A stretch of DNA of 64,000 nucleotides from Pyxidicoccus trucidator (GTDB taxonomy: Bacteria; Myxococcota; Myxococcia; Myxococcales; Myxococcaceae), in the NCBI RefSeq assembly GCF_010894435.1, contig NZ_JAAIXZ010000009.1:103242-167241 (forward strand). The letters run 5' to 3'. The translations under genes were made by a program, and so were the position numbers. This document shows positions 16,851-26,895 of the stretch, piece by piece. Position 1 is the first letter of the stretch, and every line of letters starts with the position of its first letter. A model generated the notes under the pieces. The model was not told the DNA's origin. It was given only the letters and a program-made list of their open reading frames with translations, and searched no databases.

Positions 16851-17635
16851 TGCGACCGGGAAGGCCGTGGCGCGCGGTCCGCTTGCTCGCGGTGGGCTGG
16901 TGGTTCCACCTGGGCATCCTCTCGCGCTCGGGCTTCTTCCTGCTGCGCGCCATCTTCGAGCCGCTCATCTTCGCCACGCTCGCCCTCCTCCTGTTCCGTA
17001 CGGGAGGCCACAGGGGCTCGCTCCTCGATGCGGCCCTGGGGGCTGGGATGATGGGCGCCTGGGCCTCCGCGCTGACCTCCATGGGCATGCTGCACTGGCA
17101 GCGCGCCCAGGGGACGCTGGAGCTGCTCATGAGCGCGCCCGCGTCGCCAGTCCTCGTGGTGCTTCCCCTGACGCTCGCCCCCGCGACGCTCGGCGCGTAC
17201 TCGCTGGCGGCGACGCTGCTGTGGGGGCGGCTCCTGTTCGGAGTCTCACTGGATTTCGCGCACCCCGGCCTCTTCTGCCTCGCGGCGGTGGTGACGCTGG
17301 GCAGCCTGGGAACGATGGGGCTCTCCCTCGCGGCGGTCTTCCTCCGCTACCGGCAGGCGTTCCTCGCCGAGCGGTTCCTCACCTATCCGCTGTGGCTGCT
17401 GTGCGGCCTGCTGGTGCCGGTGTCCCTGTTGCCGGCGTGGACCGCTCCGGTGTCCTGGCTGCTGGCCCCGACCTGGGGACTCCGCGCCCTGTCCGCCGCC
17501 GCCGCCGGCGGCCCCGTGCTCCCCGCCCTGGGAATGTGTCTGGGGTTGGGGCTGGCCTCCCTCGCCGTGGGCGCCGGGCTCTTGCGGCAGCTCGAACGCA
17601 AGGCCCGCGAGGCCGCCACCCTCTCCCTGTCATGA
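16847..17635 (+). CDS. ABC-2 type permease, subunit 1
   Basis: A 262-residue membrane protein with about six hydrophobic segments (for example near 20-45, 60-80, 100-125, 140-165, 170-190, 225-250). It lacks an ATPase domain. The ATG overlaps the stop of the ATPase gene (ATGATG across 16847-16850). The fold and size fit ABC-2 exporters of the DrrB/NatB class. With the next gene it would form a heterodimeric channel. Confidence 0.85.
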   Translation: MMRPGRPWRAVRLLAVGWWFHLGILSRSGFFLLRAIFEPLIFATLALLLFRTGGHRGSLLDAALGAGMMGAWASALTSMGMLHWQRAQGTLELLMSAPASPVLVVLPLTLAPATLGAYSLAATLLWGRLLFGVSLDFAHPGLFCLAAVVTLGSLGTMGLSLAAVFLRYRQAFLAERFLTYPLWLLCGLLVPVSLLPAWTAPVSWLLAPTWGLRALSAAAAGGPVLPALGMCLGLGLASLAVGAGLLRQLERKAREAATLSLS

Positions 17636-18429
17636 TGAATCCCCGCTCCTGGTTTCGCCTCTTCTTCCTCGGGGGACTCCTCTCCTATCGGGCCTTCTTC
17701 GGGGTAGCGACGCCGTGGCTGTACCTGCCCACCTTGATGGCCGTCCCGCTGGTGCAGGTCCTCTTCTTCGCCTACCTGGGGCGCCACTCGGGTGTGGCGG
17801 ATGACGCGTTCTTCGTGGTGGGCAGCGCGCTCCAGTCGTGCTCGGTGTCCAGCCTCGTCGGCATGACCGCCGCCGTGGCGGGTGAGCGACACCTGCGGAC
17901 CCTGCCGCTGCTGCTCATCTCCCCCGCGCCGCGCCTCCCCATGTTCCTGGGCCGGGCGCTGCCGGTGACGCTGGACGGGTGCTTCGTGGCGCTCTTTGGC
18001 CTGCTCGCGGGGACGGTGCTCCTGGACTTCTCACCGCCATGGGGCTCGCTTCCCCTGTTGGCGCTCACGGTGCTCGTCGCGGTGGCCTCCTGCACCGGGC
18101 TGGGGTTGGTCCTGGGCGCGCTCGGCCTCTGGGTGCGGGACATGTATCTCTTCACCAACCTGGCCGGGCCCGTGCTCCTGCTGCTGTGCGGCGCTGTCGT
18201 CCCGGTGGAGCTGCTACCCGAGGGACTCGGACACCTGAGCCGCCTGCTCCCGCTGACGAACGGCATCGCCGCGGCGCGTGCGGTGGTGGCGGGCGCCGAC
18301 CTGTCGCAGGTCTCCGGCGCGCTGCTTCGGGAGGCAGGCCTCGCCGCGGCCTTCTCGGGCCTGGGCTACCTCCTGTTCCGCACCTTCGAGCTCCGCGCCC
18401 GGCGGGACGCGACCCTGGAGGAGGTGTGA
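17632..18429 (+). CDS. ABC-2 type permease, subunit 2
   Basis: A 265-residue membrane protein with about six hydrophobic segments, related in plan to the preceding permease. The start ATGATG at 17632-17637 overlaps the previous stop. The open frame upstream to 16867 is a shadow of permease 1. Having two different permease genes suggests a heterodimer. It is the last gene of the operon and is followed by a bidirectional hairpin. Confidence 0.85.
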   Translation: MMNPRSWFRLFFLGGLLSYRAFFGVATPWLYLPTLMAVPLVQVLFFAYLGRHSGVADDAFFVVGSALQSCSVSSLVGMTAAVAGERHLRTLPLLLISPAPRLPMFLGRALPVTLDGCFVALFGLLAGTVLLDFSPPWGSLPLLALTVLVAVASCTGLGLVLGALGLWVRDMYLFTNLAGPVLLLLCGAVVPVELLPEGLGHLSRLLPLTNGIAAARAVVAGADLSQVSGALLREAGLAAAFSGLGYLLFRTFELRARRDATLEEV

Positions 18430-18468
18430 GGCACCTGAGGGGCCCTGCCACTGGGCCCGCAAAAGCAG

Positions 18469-18507
18469 GAGGGCCGGCCCCCCACCTTCGCGGGAGTACC
18501 GGCCCTC
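18469..18507. terminator. Hairpin between the ABC operon and dnaK
   Basis: GAGGGCCGG (18469-18477) pairs with CCGGCCCTC (18499-18507) around a 21-base loop, between two convergent genes. It is probably a terminator in both directions. Confidence 0.55.
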
Positions 18508-18547
18508 ATGACTCACTCAGCGGAAGCGGCTTGTTGCCGCCCCGGCA

Positions 18548-20458
<1,911 letters not shown>

Positions 20459-20514
20459 GGTTCGTATCCTCCGGAAAAGACTGCGTTTTTCTCAAAAGCT
20501 CCTGATGTACGCCC

Positions 20515-20542
20515 AACGTAACCACCCACCCCCTGCTGTCAA
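20515..20542 (-). promoter_or_regulatory. Sigma-70-like promoter of dnaK
   Basis: On the minus strand TTGACA (20537-20542) is followed after 16 bases by TACGTT (20515-20520), about 57 bases before the GTG start. The -35 box is a perfect consensus match. No heat-shock operator (CIRCE) is seen. Confidence 0.55.
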
Positions 20543-20856
20543 ACCGGGGAAGGCACTCGGGGCCCGTCTGGAGGAAGGTGTGACTTCCGGGTGCGTAGCG
20601 CAGTGCGCAGGCAGGCATGCGCCGCGTCACGCCCGTGCCACCAACACGGCACGGGTGCGTAACGCGCTCTACACCGCTGTCACCCCGCGGTAGCAACCGG
20701 GCGGGCTCACGATCAGCAGCCAACGCTGCAACCCCTTGGAATCTCATGCCTGCCCGCCTGCTGACGCCCCGCGTCAGGGCTTGGCGAGAAAAGTGCACAC
20801 TCCGGCCGGCGTCGCCATCGGGTCCCCCCAGCCCAAGCAACCCAGGAGCCTGCCGC
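20543..20856. other. Divergent intergenic region between dnaK and the lipid-kinase gene
   Basis: No convincing gene was found here. It holds a short perfect hairpin, CTGACGC-CCC-GCGTCAG at 20761-20777, about 80 bases before the lipid-kinase start, which could be an operator or 5'-leader structure. The plus-strand open frame running through it reads low-complexity Arg/Pro/Ser sequence. Confidence 0.45.
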
Positions 20857-21948
20857 ATGCTCGTCCAGCCCCTCCGCTCCCCTGATTTCCGCCGTCAGAG
20901 TGCGACGGACGTCACCGCCGAGCCGAAGGTCGCGGTGCTGCTCAACGCCAACGCCCGCAAGGTGGACGCACGGGTGGTGAAGTCGCTGTCGCACGTGGTG
21001 CCGGAGCAGGACCTGTTCCTCTCCCGCTCGCCGCTGGACGCCCGGCGCATCACCCAGACGGTGCTGGAGCGGGGCTACCCCATGGCCTTCACGGGCGGCG
21101 GCGACGGCACCTTCATGGGCTTCGTGAATGAGGTGCTGCACCAGGTGGGGCCGCGCGGCCGCTTCGCGGGCCAGGCCGCGCCCCGCTTCGGCATCCTCAA
21201 GCTGGGCACGGGCAACGGCATCGCCAATCACGTCAACGCCTCCAGCACGCGCGGGGACGGCATCCTCAACGACGTGCTGCGCGCCCGCACCGGCGAGGTG
21301 CCCGGCTACCGCCCCATGGATTTGCTGATGGTGGACGGCCAGCGCGCGCCGTTCGCCGGCCTGGGCGTGGATGGCAAGGTGCTCAACGACTACATCTGGG
21401 TGAAGGAGAACCTGGGCAAGGGGCTCTTCAAGAACGTCCTCAGCGGCAGCGGCGGCTACTTCTCCGCGGTGGCCTGCAAGACGGTGCCCCACTACCTCAC
21501 GAACTCCACCTGGGTGGAGTGCGAGGTCATCAACGGCCAGTCCGAGGCGTACCGGCTGGGCGCGGATGGCCGCCCGGTGGGTGACTCGCTGGCCCCCGGC
21601 GCCACGCTGTTCCGCGGCCGGCTGATGATGGCGGCGGCGGGCACCATGCCCTTCTACGGCTACGGCTTCCGCATGTTCCCCTTCGCTGGTGAGCGTCGCG
21701 GCTTCATGCAGCTGCGCCTGAGCCAGGTGAAGCCGGCGAACGTGCTCGCGAACCTGCCGAAGCTGTGGAACGGCCGCTGGTTCCCCGAGGGCCTGCACGA
21801 CTTCCACGCCCGCGAGGTCACCATCCGCTTCGCCCGCCCCATGCCCTTCCAGGTGGGTGGCGACGCGGCCGGCTACCGCGAAGAGGTGTCCCTGTCCGTT
21901 GCGCCCGAGTCCATCGAGCTGGTGGACTTCAACGGCTCGATGAACTGA
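20857..21948 (+). CDS. Diacylglycerol/sphingosine kinase-like lipid kinase
   Basis: Predicted to phosphorylate a lipid such as diacylglycerol at the inner membrane. The 363-residue protein has the catalytic-domain nucleotide loop TGGGDGTF near residues 77-84 and the GTGNGIANH motif near 117-125, as in DgkB/YegS proteins. The C-terminal beta-rich half is typical of the family. The ATG at 20857 has AGGAG 8 bases upstream; the longer frame to 20617 has low-complexity N-terminal sequence. No transmembrane segment is seen. The substrate is not deducible. Confidence 0.85.
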   Translation: MLVQPLRSPDFRRQSATDVTAEPKVAVLLNANARKVDARVVKSLSHVVPEQDLFLSRSPLDARRITQTVLERGYPMAFTGGGDGTFMGFVNEVLHQVGPRGRFAGQAAPRFGILKLGTGNGIANHVNASSTRGDGILNDVLRARTGEVPGYRPMDLLMVDGQRAPFAGLGVDGKVLNDYIWVKENLGKGLFKNVLSGSGGYFSAVACKTVPHYLTNSTWVECEVINGQSEAYRLGADGRPVGDSLAPGATLFRGRLMMAAAGTMPFYGYGFRMFPFAGERRGFMQLRLSQVKPANVLANLPKLWNGRWFPEGLHDFHAREVTIRFARPMPFQVGGDAAGYREEVSLSVAPESIELVDFNGSMN

Positions 21949-21967
21949 AGCAGGCCGTAGGCAGTCG

Positions 21968-21999
21968 GGCCCCGGCGCCACTTGGAGGGACGCCGGGCC
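21968..21999. terminator. Hairpin between convergent lipid-kinase and methyltransferase-like genes
   Basis: GGCCCCGGCG (21968-21977) pairs with CGCCGGGCC (21991-21999), with one bulged C, across a 13-base loop. It lies between converging stops. Confidence 0.45.
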
Positions 22000-22025
22000 T
22001 GACAGCCGCCTCGCATGCTGACTGA

Positions 22026-22790
22026 TTAGCCGCGATCTCTCGACGCCGGAGGCTTCTCGCCCGGCTCCTTGCGGCGGCCCACGACGAAGGCATAGCTGAC
22101 GCTCGCCTTGCCGTTGCTCTCGCGGTGCAGGGCCAGCTCCTGGCGCAGCCCCGCCGCCTGCGGGCCCGCGGGCGCGGCCGCCAGACTCGCCTCGATGTCG
22201 CGGTAGAGCATGTCCAGCTCCGTGTCGTGGAGCGTCTCCGCGGACTCCGGCTCGTAGCCGGCGCCCTCCAGCGTCTGCAACAGCTCGCGCGGCAGCAGCA
22301 GCGGTGCGCCCACGCGGCGCTCCCAGAAGTCGAGCGTGGCCTTGGGCGCGAAGCGCCCCACCCTCGCGGGGAACGTCAGGCCCAGGCGGCCGCGCTTCGC
22401 CAGGAGGGCGCGCATGCCCGCCAGCGTGGGCCGCAGCGGGTACAGCACCTGGCCCTGGATGAGGATGCCGTTGAAGGCGCCCTCGGGCAGGCCGAGCGCG
22501 TCCAGCGACACGCGCCGCACCTCGAGCCTGTCGGCGAGCCCCTGGGTCCGCACGCGCTCGCGCAGCGGGGCCAGCAGCGCCTCGTCCGTGTCCGCGGCCA
22601 CCACCGAGCAGCCCAGCTCCCGGGCCAGCAGCAGCGCGGCCTGCCCGTCCGGGCCGCAGCCGAGCACCAGCACCCGTGAGCCCGGCTCCAGCTGCGCCAC
22701 CTTGGCGAAGCGTCGCGTCGAGTCGTCCGAGGCGAACGCGCGACGGACGCCTGCGGGGTGGAACAGCGGAAAGGACTCAGCGGGGCTCAT
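22026..22790 (-). CDS. Class I SAM-dependent methyltransferase-like protein
   Basis: A 254-residue protein with the Rossmann SAM-binding motif I (VLVLGCGPDGQAALLLA near residues 37-53) followed by an acidic residue after the next strand (VVAADTDEALL). The rest fits a small-molecule or protein methyltransferase, but no substrate-specific motif is recognised. The start at 22788-22790 is preferred because AGGA lies five bases upstream and a TATATT box just before it; the longer frame to 22850 adds a basic stretch. Confidence 0.7.
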   Translation of the reverse strand: MSPAESFPLFHPAGVRRAFASDDSTRRFAKVAQLEPGSRVLVLGCGPDGQAALLLARELGCSVVAADTDEALLAPLRERVRTQGLADRLEVRRVSLDALGLPEGAFNGILIQGQVLYPLRPTLAGMRALLAKRGRLGLTFPARVGRFAPKATLDFWERRVGAPLLLPRELLQTLEGAGYEPESAETLHDTELDMLYRDIEASLAAAPAGPQAAGLRQELALHRESNGKASVSYAFVVGRRKEPGEKPPASRDRG

Positions 22791-22871
22791 GAGCTTCCTA
22801 ATATACCTGCCCCGTCCGGACTTCCAGCCACGCACCCGGGCCTTTCGCACCGGGCGGCCGGGGCCCCCGCC

Positions 22872-23180
22872 TCAGAGGTAGTAGACGACCCGCTCGTCCT
22901 TGTGGAGCTCCGCGTAGATGGCGCGTCGGTGTTCCTCGGACAGCAGGTACACCGACACGCTCAGCGACACGTACGTGCCCTTGCTGCTGGGCTGCTCGTG
23001 GATGGAGTCCGGGGAGATCTCCGTCCCCATCAGCTTCCGGAACAAGTCCCTCACGTGCTCGGCGAAGCCGGACTCCTTCTTGCCCATCACCTTGAAGGTG
23101 TAGACCGTGGGGTACTCGATGAGGGGCTTCTTCTCCTCTCCCTCCGCGGGGTTGCTGTTTCCAGGGCCGTCCTTCGTCAT
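22872..23180 (-). CDS. DUF493 (YbeD-like) family protein
   Basis: A 102-residue protein with the DUF493/YbeD pattern: EYPTVYTFKVMG near residues 22-33 and VYLLSEEHRRAIYAEL near 77-92. YbeD-like proteins are small ACT-like alpha/beta proteins of uncertain regulatory function. The first 20 residues are a charged, probably disordered extension. It lies 36 bases downstream of the PhoH gene on the same strand, so co-transcription is likely. Confidence 0.8.
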   Translation of the reverse strand: MTKDGPGNSNPAEGEEKKPLIEYPTVYTFKVMGKKESGFAEHVRDLFRKLMGTEISPDSIHEQPSSKGTYVSLSVSVYLLSEEHRRAIYAELHKDERVVYYL

Positions 23181-23216
23181 GGCACGTCTCGTCGGTTGCT
23201 CTTCGGGGCGCAGGCG

Positions 23217-24536
23217 CTAGAGCAGGTTGGCGGCAAGCTCGGCCAGGGCGCTGCGCTCACCCTTGGCCATGGTGATGTGCGCCGCGATCTTCTCGCTCTT
23301 GAAGCGGTTGACCACGTGCACCAGTCCGTTGTTGGTCGAGTCCACGTACGGGTTGTCGATCTGGAACGGGTCTCCGGTGAGGATGATCTTCGTGTTGTCG
23401 CCCACGCGGGTGATGATGGTCTTCACCTCGTGCGGCGTGAGGTTCTGCGCCTCGTCCACGATGATGAACTGGTTGGGCAGGCTGCGGCCACGGATATACG
23501 TGAGCGGCTCGATTTCCATCAGCCCCAGGTCCAGCAGCTCGTGGTAGCCGCGCCCGGCCTTCTTGTCGGAGCGGCTGAGGTTCATCAGGAACTCCACGTT
23601 GTCGAAGATGGGCTGCATCCAGGGGTTGAGCTTCTCCTCGACGCTGCCCGGCAGGTAGCCGATGTCCCGCCCCAGCGGGAAGATGGGCCGGCTCACCAGC
23701 AGCTTCTGGTAGAGGCCCTCCTCCGTCACCTTCTGCAGGCCCGCGGCGATGGCGAGCAGCGTCTTGCCCGTACCCGCCTTGCCGACAATCGTCACGAGCT
23801 TGATGTCGTCGTTGAGCAGCAGGTCCAGGCAGAAGGTCTGCTCCATGTTGCGCGGGCGCACGCCCCACGTGCCGTCCTTGATGGAGCGCGCCAGCGGCAC
23901 CAGCCGGCTCTTGGTCCCATGGAAGCGGCCCATGGCGGTGTGGGACGGGTTCGTCTCGTCCTTGAGCAGCACCACCTGGTTGGGGGCGAGCGTGTCCGTG
24001 TCGGGCAGCTCCACCTCCGCGCCCTGCTTGTACATCTGGTCCACCAGCTCACGCGGGACGAGCCGCTCGGTGAAGCCGGTGTACAGCTCGGTGATTTCCA
24101 CCCGCTCCGCGTCGTAGTCCTCGGCGATGAGGCCGAGCGCGTCCGCGCGGATGCGGAGGTTGGTGTCCTTGGTGATGAAGACGGCCTGGGTCTCCGGCTC
24201 CTTCTCCATCAGGTCGATGGCCACCGCGAGGATGCGGTTGTCCATCAGGTTGCTGTCCGCCATGGACAGCGGCAGCTCGCGGTCGGTGAAGTTGACGCGC
24301 AGCATGCCCCCGTGCGGCAGGGGCACGCCCTCCTTCAGCGAGCCCTCCGCGCGGAAGGAGTCCAGGTAGCGGGCCACCAGTCGTGCGTTGCGCCCCAGCT
24401 CGGAGAGATCTCGCTTGAACTGATCGATCTCCTCGATGACGTAGATGGGGATGATGACGTTGTTTTCCTTGAAGCCGTAGATGCTGCGCGGATCATGGAG
24501 GAGGACGTTGGTGTCGAGGATGAAGTTCTTTCGCAT
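23217..24536 (-). CDS. PIN-domain PhoH family ATPase (YlaK-like)
   Basis: A 439-residue fusion of an N-terminal PIN ribonuclease domain (FILDTNVLLHDP at residues 5-16, with further conserved Asp residues) and a C-terminal PhoH P-loop ATPase (Walker A GKAGTGKT near 250-258, Walker B FIIVDEAQN near 356-364, then LTGDPFQID). PIN-PhoH proteins combine RNA cleavage with helicase-like ATPase activity. The ATG at 24534-24536 is preferred; the open frame to 24761 is low-complexity. The DUF493 gene follows. Confidence 0.93.
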   Translation of the reverse strand: MRKNFILDTNVLLHDPRSIYGFKENNVIIPIYVIEEIDQFKRDLSELGRNARLVARYLDSFRAEGSLKEGVPLPHGGMLRVNFTDRELPLSMADSNLMDNRILAVAIDLMEKEPETQAVFITKDTNLRIRADALGLIAEDYDAERVEITELYTGFTERLVPRELVDQMYKQGAEVELPDTDTLAPNQVVLLKDETNPSHTAMGRFHGTKSRLVPLARSIKDGTWGVRPRNMEQTFCLDLLLNDDIKLVTIVGKAGTGKTLLAIAAGLQKVTEEGLYQKLLVSRPIFPLGRDIGYLPGSVEEKLNPWMQPIFDNVEFLMNLSRSDKKAGRGYHELLDLGLMEIEPLTYIRGRSLPNQFIIVDEAQNLTPHEVKTIITRVGDNTKIILTGDPFQIDNPYVDSTNNGLVHVVNRFKSEKIAAHITMAKGERSALAELAANLL

Positions 24537-24799
24537 CGTGGGTTGCGCGACCTGAAGGTTCGGGTGCGACCGCGAGGGACCGTGCGACGGGGCTTCTTCT
24601 GACGCCCAATATAGACACCGCCCCGGGGGGAAACAGCCAGCTTGTCGCCTGGAAGGACGGCTGTCCGATACCCCACGCCCCGCACGCGAGCCAGCGCGCC
24701 GCGCATTTTCGCTCGCGGCTTCAGGCCCTGGACATTGAACGTCCGGGCCCCCTGCCCCCACTCCCAGGCCGCCACAGCCCTGTAGCGGCCTGTGGCGGG

Positions 24800-25747
24800 C
24801 TAGTGCATGGCGACGGGCGCGAGCGGGTCATACCCGAGCAGCTCCGCCACCCGCTCGGGCGGCGGCCCTGGCGGCATGCGCTCCCAGGGGAAGCGCTGCT
24901 GGAGCGCCTCCTCGTCCAGGGCGAGGGGCTGCCGGGCGCCGACCTGGAGCGCGTCGTCCCATTCCCGGGTGTCGAGGTGCTGGATCAGCCGGCGGCTCAG
25001 CGGGGACAGCATGGGAGTGGGCATGAAGGGGACGGGCTGGCCCCGGGCGTCGCGCATGCAGCCCAGCTCCACCGCCCAGGCCAGGAGCCAGCGGGGGCGC
25101 TGTTGCCCGGCCCCCTTGAAGGCGAGGAAGCGCCCCTGGGCGGCGCCGTCCACGAAGAGGAAGCGACGCTCATAGACGCAGGCGGCGGAGAAGGTGGTGG
25201 GGATGAGGGCCAGGGCCTCGGCGCCGATGCGGCGGGCCATGAGCAGCAGCAGGTCCAGGATGGGCCCGGAGAGGGCCAGGCCGGGGTGGCTCTGCCCGGG
25301 CAGGGGGGGCCGGTTCCAGTCGAAGGTGCGGCCCGGGTGCTGGAGGAGCAGCGAGTCCACGTAGAGCAGCGGCGCGGTGGCGAGCGCGTCGTCCAGGCCC
25401 ACCTCGGCGCCAATGGTCTTCCGCAGGCAGAGGTCGGCCACGGGGGCGTAGAAGCGGCGGCTCCAGAGGACGAGGCGGGGGCGGTACGGGTCCTCGCACT
25501 GGACGCGCAGCTCCACGGGGCCCACCCGCTCCTCCACGCGCTGGATGAGGCCGTAGGCGCGCAGGGCCCGCTCCAGGCCCTCGGGGCTGTAGGTGCCGAA
25601 GACGAGTTCCCCGCGGAGCTGCTGGGGGGTGCCGAGGCCCAGGTCCTCGAGGGAGAGCTCGGGGCTCTCGGAGCCAGCCAGGTCCGCCCCGCTCAGGTGC
25701 TGGTAGATGCGGCGGAAGCGGGTGTTGATGGGCTGCGTCCGAGGCAT
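24800..25747 (-). CDS. Conserved-looking hypothetical protein downstream of greB
   Basis: A 315-residue protein not recognised. It appears globular with several hydrophobic strands and ends Pro-rich (PPGPPPERVAELLGYD). No signal peptide or metal-binding motif is obvious. GGAGG stands 6 bases before the ATG and begins right at the greB stop, so it is very likely translated from the same mRNA as greB. Confidence 0.65.
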   Translation of the reverse strand: MPRTQPINTRFRRIYQHLSGADLAGSESPELSLEDLGLGTPQQLRGELVFGTYSPEGLERALRAYGLIQRVEERVGPVELRVQCEDPYRPRLVLWSRRFYAPVADLCLRKTIGAEVGLDDALATAPLLYVDSLLLQHPGRTFDWNRPPLPGQSHPGLALSGPILDLLLLMARRIGAEALALIPTTFSAACVYERRFLFVDGAAQGRFLAFKGAGQQRPRWLLAWAVELGCMRDARGQPVPFMPTPMLSPLSRRLIQHLDTREWDDALQVGARQPLALDEEALQQRFPWERMPPGPPPERVAELLGYDPLAPVAMH

Positions 25748-25756
25748 GACGGCCTC

Positions 25757-26287
25757 CTATTCGTATCGGATGTCCACGACGGTGAGCTCGATTTCGCCCC
25801 GGGGGCGGCGCACCTCGACAGAGTCACCCACGGCCTTGCGCAGCAGCGCGCGGCCGATGGGGGACTCCACGCTGATGCGGCCTCCGGCGGCGTCGATCTC
25901 ATCGGAGCCGACTATCTGATACGTGGTGCGAGCTCCGTCCTCGTCCTCCAGGGTGACAGTGGCCCCGAAGTAGATTCGTGCACGGTCGCTCTGTTCAGCG
26001 GGCGTGACGATGGTGGCGGTGTCCAGGCGCTTCGTCAGGAAGCGGAGGCGGCGGTCTATCTCCCGCAGGCGCTTCTTTCCGTAGATGTACTCGGCGTTCT
26101 CACTGCGGTCGCCCTGGGCGGCGGCGGCTGAGACTTCGGCGGTGACCTTGGGGCGCTCCGTGTTGAGCAGGTGGACCAGCTCGCGGTGCATGCGCTCGGC
26201 GCCTGTCCGGGTGAGGTAGCGGCGGAACGGGGCCCGCTCCTCGTCGTCCTCGCCGTCGTCCTGCTCGGGGTGTAGGTCCTGGGACAT
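25757..26287 (-). CDS. greB: Transcription elongation factor GreB
   Basis: A 176-residue Gre factor that rescues backtracked RNA polymerase by stimulating transcript cleavage. An N-terminal coiled coil carries the conserved tip GDRSENAEYIYGKKRLREID (near residues 70-89), whose YIYGKK form points to GreB more than GreA, followed by the C-terminal FKBP-like domain. The start is ATG with AAGGGGT just upstream. The acidic N-terminal ~25 residues are an extension. A co-oriented unknown gene follows by 9 bases. Confidence 0.92.
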   Translation of the reverse strand: MSQDLHPEQDDGEDDEERAPFRRYLTRTGAERMHRELVHLLNTERPKVTAEVSAAAAQGDRSENAEYIYGKKRLREIDRRLRFLTKRLDTATIVTPAEQSDRARIYFGATVTLEDEDGARTTYQIVGSDEIDAAGGRISVESPIGRALLRKAVGDSVEVRRPRGEIELTVVDIRYE

Positions 26288-26479
26288 ACCCCTTGTATAC
26301 AGCCGGACTGTGACTCCGGAGTGGCGGCGGGGGGCCGGACGTTCACCGGAAGTCGGCGGGGGGATGTCAGGAAGCAGCCGGTGTGCTCGCCAGTGGAAAG
26401 CGCTGGGGAGTGCTGGTAGGAAGCGCCAGCCCGGGGGGCTTCCCGGGTGTTTGGCTGCGGTACGAAAAAAGAATAGTGC

Positions 26480-26552
<73 letters not shown>

Positions 26553-26572
26553 TGTAGTAGAGAAGTAGAGCC

Positions 26573-26645
26573 GTCCCCGTCGTCTAGAGGCCCAGGACGC
26601 TGGCCTTTCAAGCCGGTAACACGGGTTCGAATCCCGTCGGGGACA
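26573..26645 (+). tRNA. tRNA-Glu (anticodon TTC), island insertion target
   Basis: A 73-base cloverleaf: acceptor GTCCCCG pairs with CGGGGAC plus discriminator A. The anticodon loop CTTTCAA has TTC at 26607-26609, and the T-arm is ACGGGTTCGAATCCCGT. The last 26 bases recur with one mismatch at 63175-63200, as expected when an integrase targets a tRNA 3' end and leaves the gene intact. Confidence 0.97.
26620..26645 (+). repeat. Left attachment-site-like repeat (3' end of tRNA-Glu)
   Basis: These 26 bases match 63175-63200 at 25 positions; the mismatch is T at 26626 versus G at 63181. The last 19 bases are identical. It is interpreted as attL of a roughly 36.5-kb island. Confidence 0.75.
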
Positions 26646-26665
26646 CTCAGAAGCAGAAGAAAATC

Positions 26666-26698
26666 ACGGGGTTGGACGGGTCAACCGTCCAGCCCCGT
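26666..26698 (+). terminator. Rho-independent terminator after tRNA-Glu
   Basis: A 14-base-pair stem (26666-26679 with 26685-26698, one G-T pair) closes a 5-base loop GTCAA and is followed by TCGTTTT. It lies inside the left end of the proposed island, so the element supplied a new terminator for the tRNA. Confidence 0.8.
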
Positions 26699-26717
26699 TC
26701 GTTTTCGTCCACCCGAG

Positions 26718-26755
26718 CGCTGTTAGAACGCTGTTAGCGCGAGCCCCTAACAGCG
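26718..26755. repeat. Three copies of CGCTGTTAG (two direct, one inverted) beside the left att site
   Basis: CGCTGTTAG occurs at 26718-26726 and 26729-26737, and inverted as CTAACAGCG at 26747-26755. Clustered 9-base repeats of this kind just inside an attachment site resemble tyrosine-integrase or excisionase arm sites. From here to 26895 no gene is seen. Confidence 0.45.
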
Positions 26756-26895
26756 CCTACCGCAAGGGCCGCGCCGTGCTCTGCCCGGCAGGCTCGGGGC
26801 CACGGTGGCGACGCTGAGCGCTACGCAGGGGGCGATCACGAGCCGGAGCCGGCCCCCACGGAGCTGCAAGGGGCCAGCGGCGGGCCGATGCTCGC

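Noticed and set aside
16867..17631. Open frame that would extend permease 2 upstream by 255 codons
   Set aside because: It overlaps permease 1 fully in another frame and reads low-complexity Arg/Pro/Gly. The ATGATG at 17632 fits the coupling pattern.
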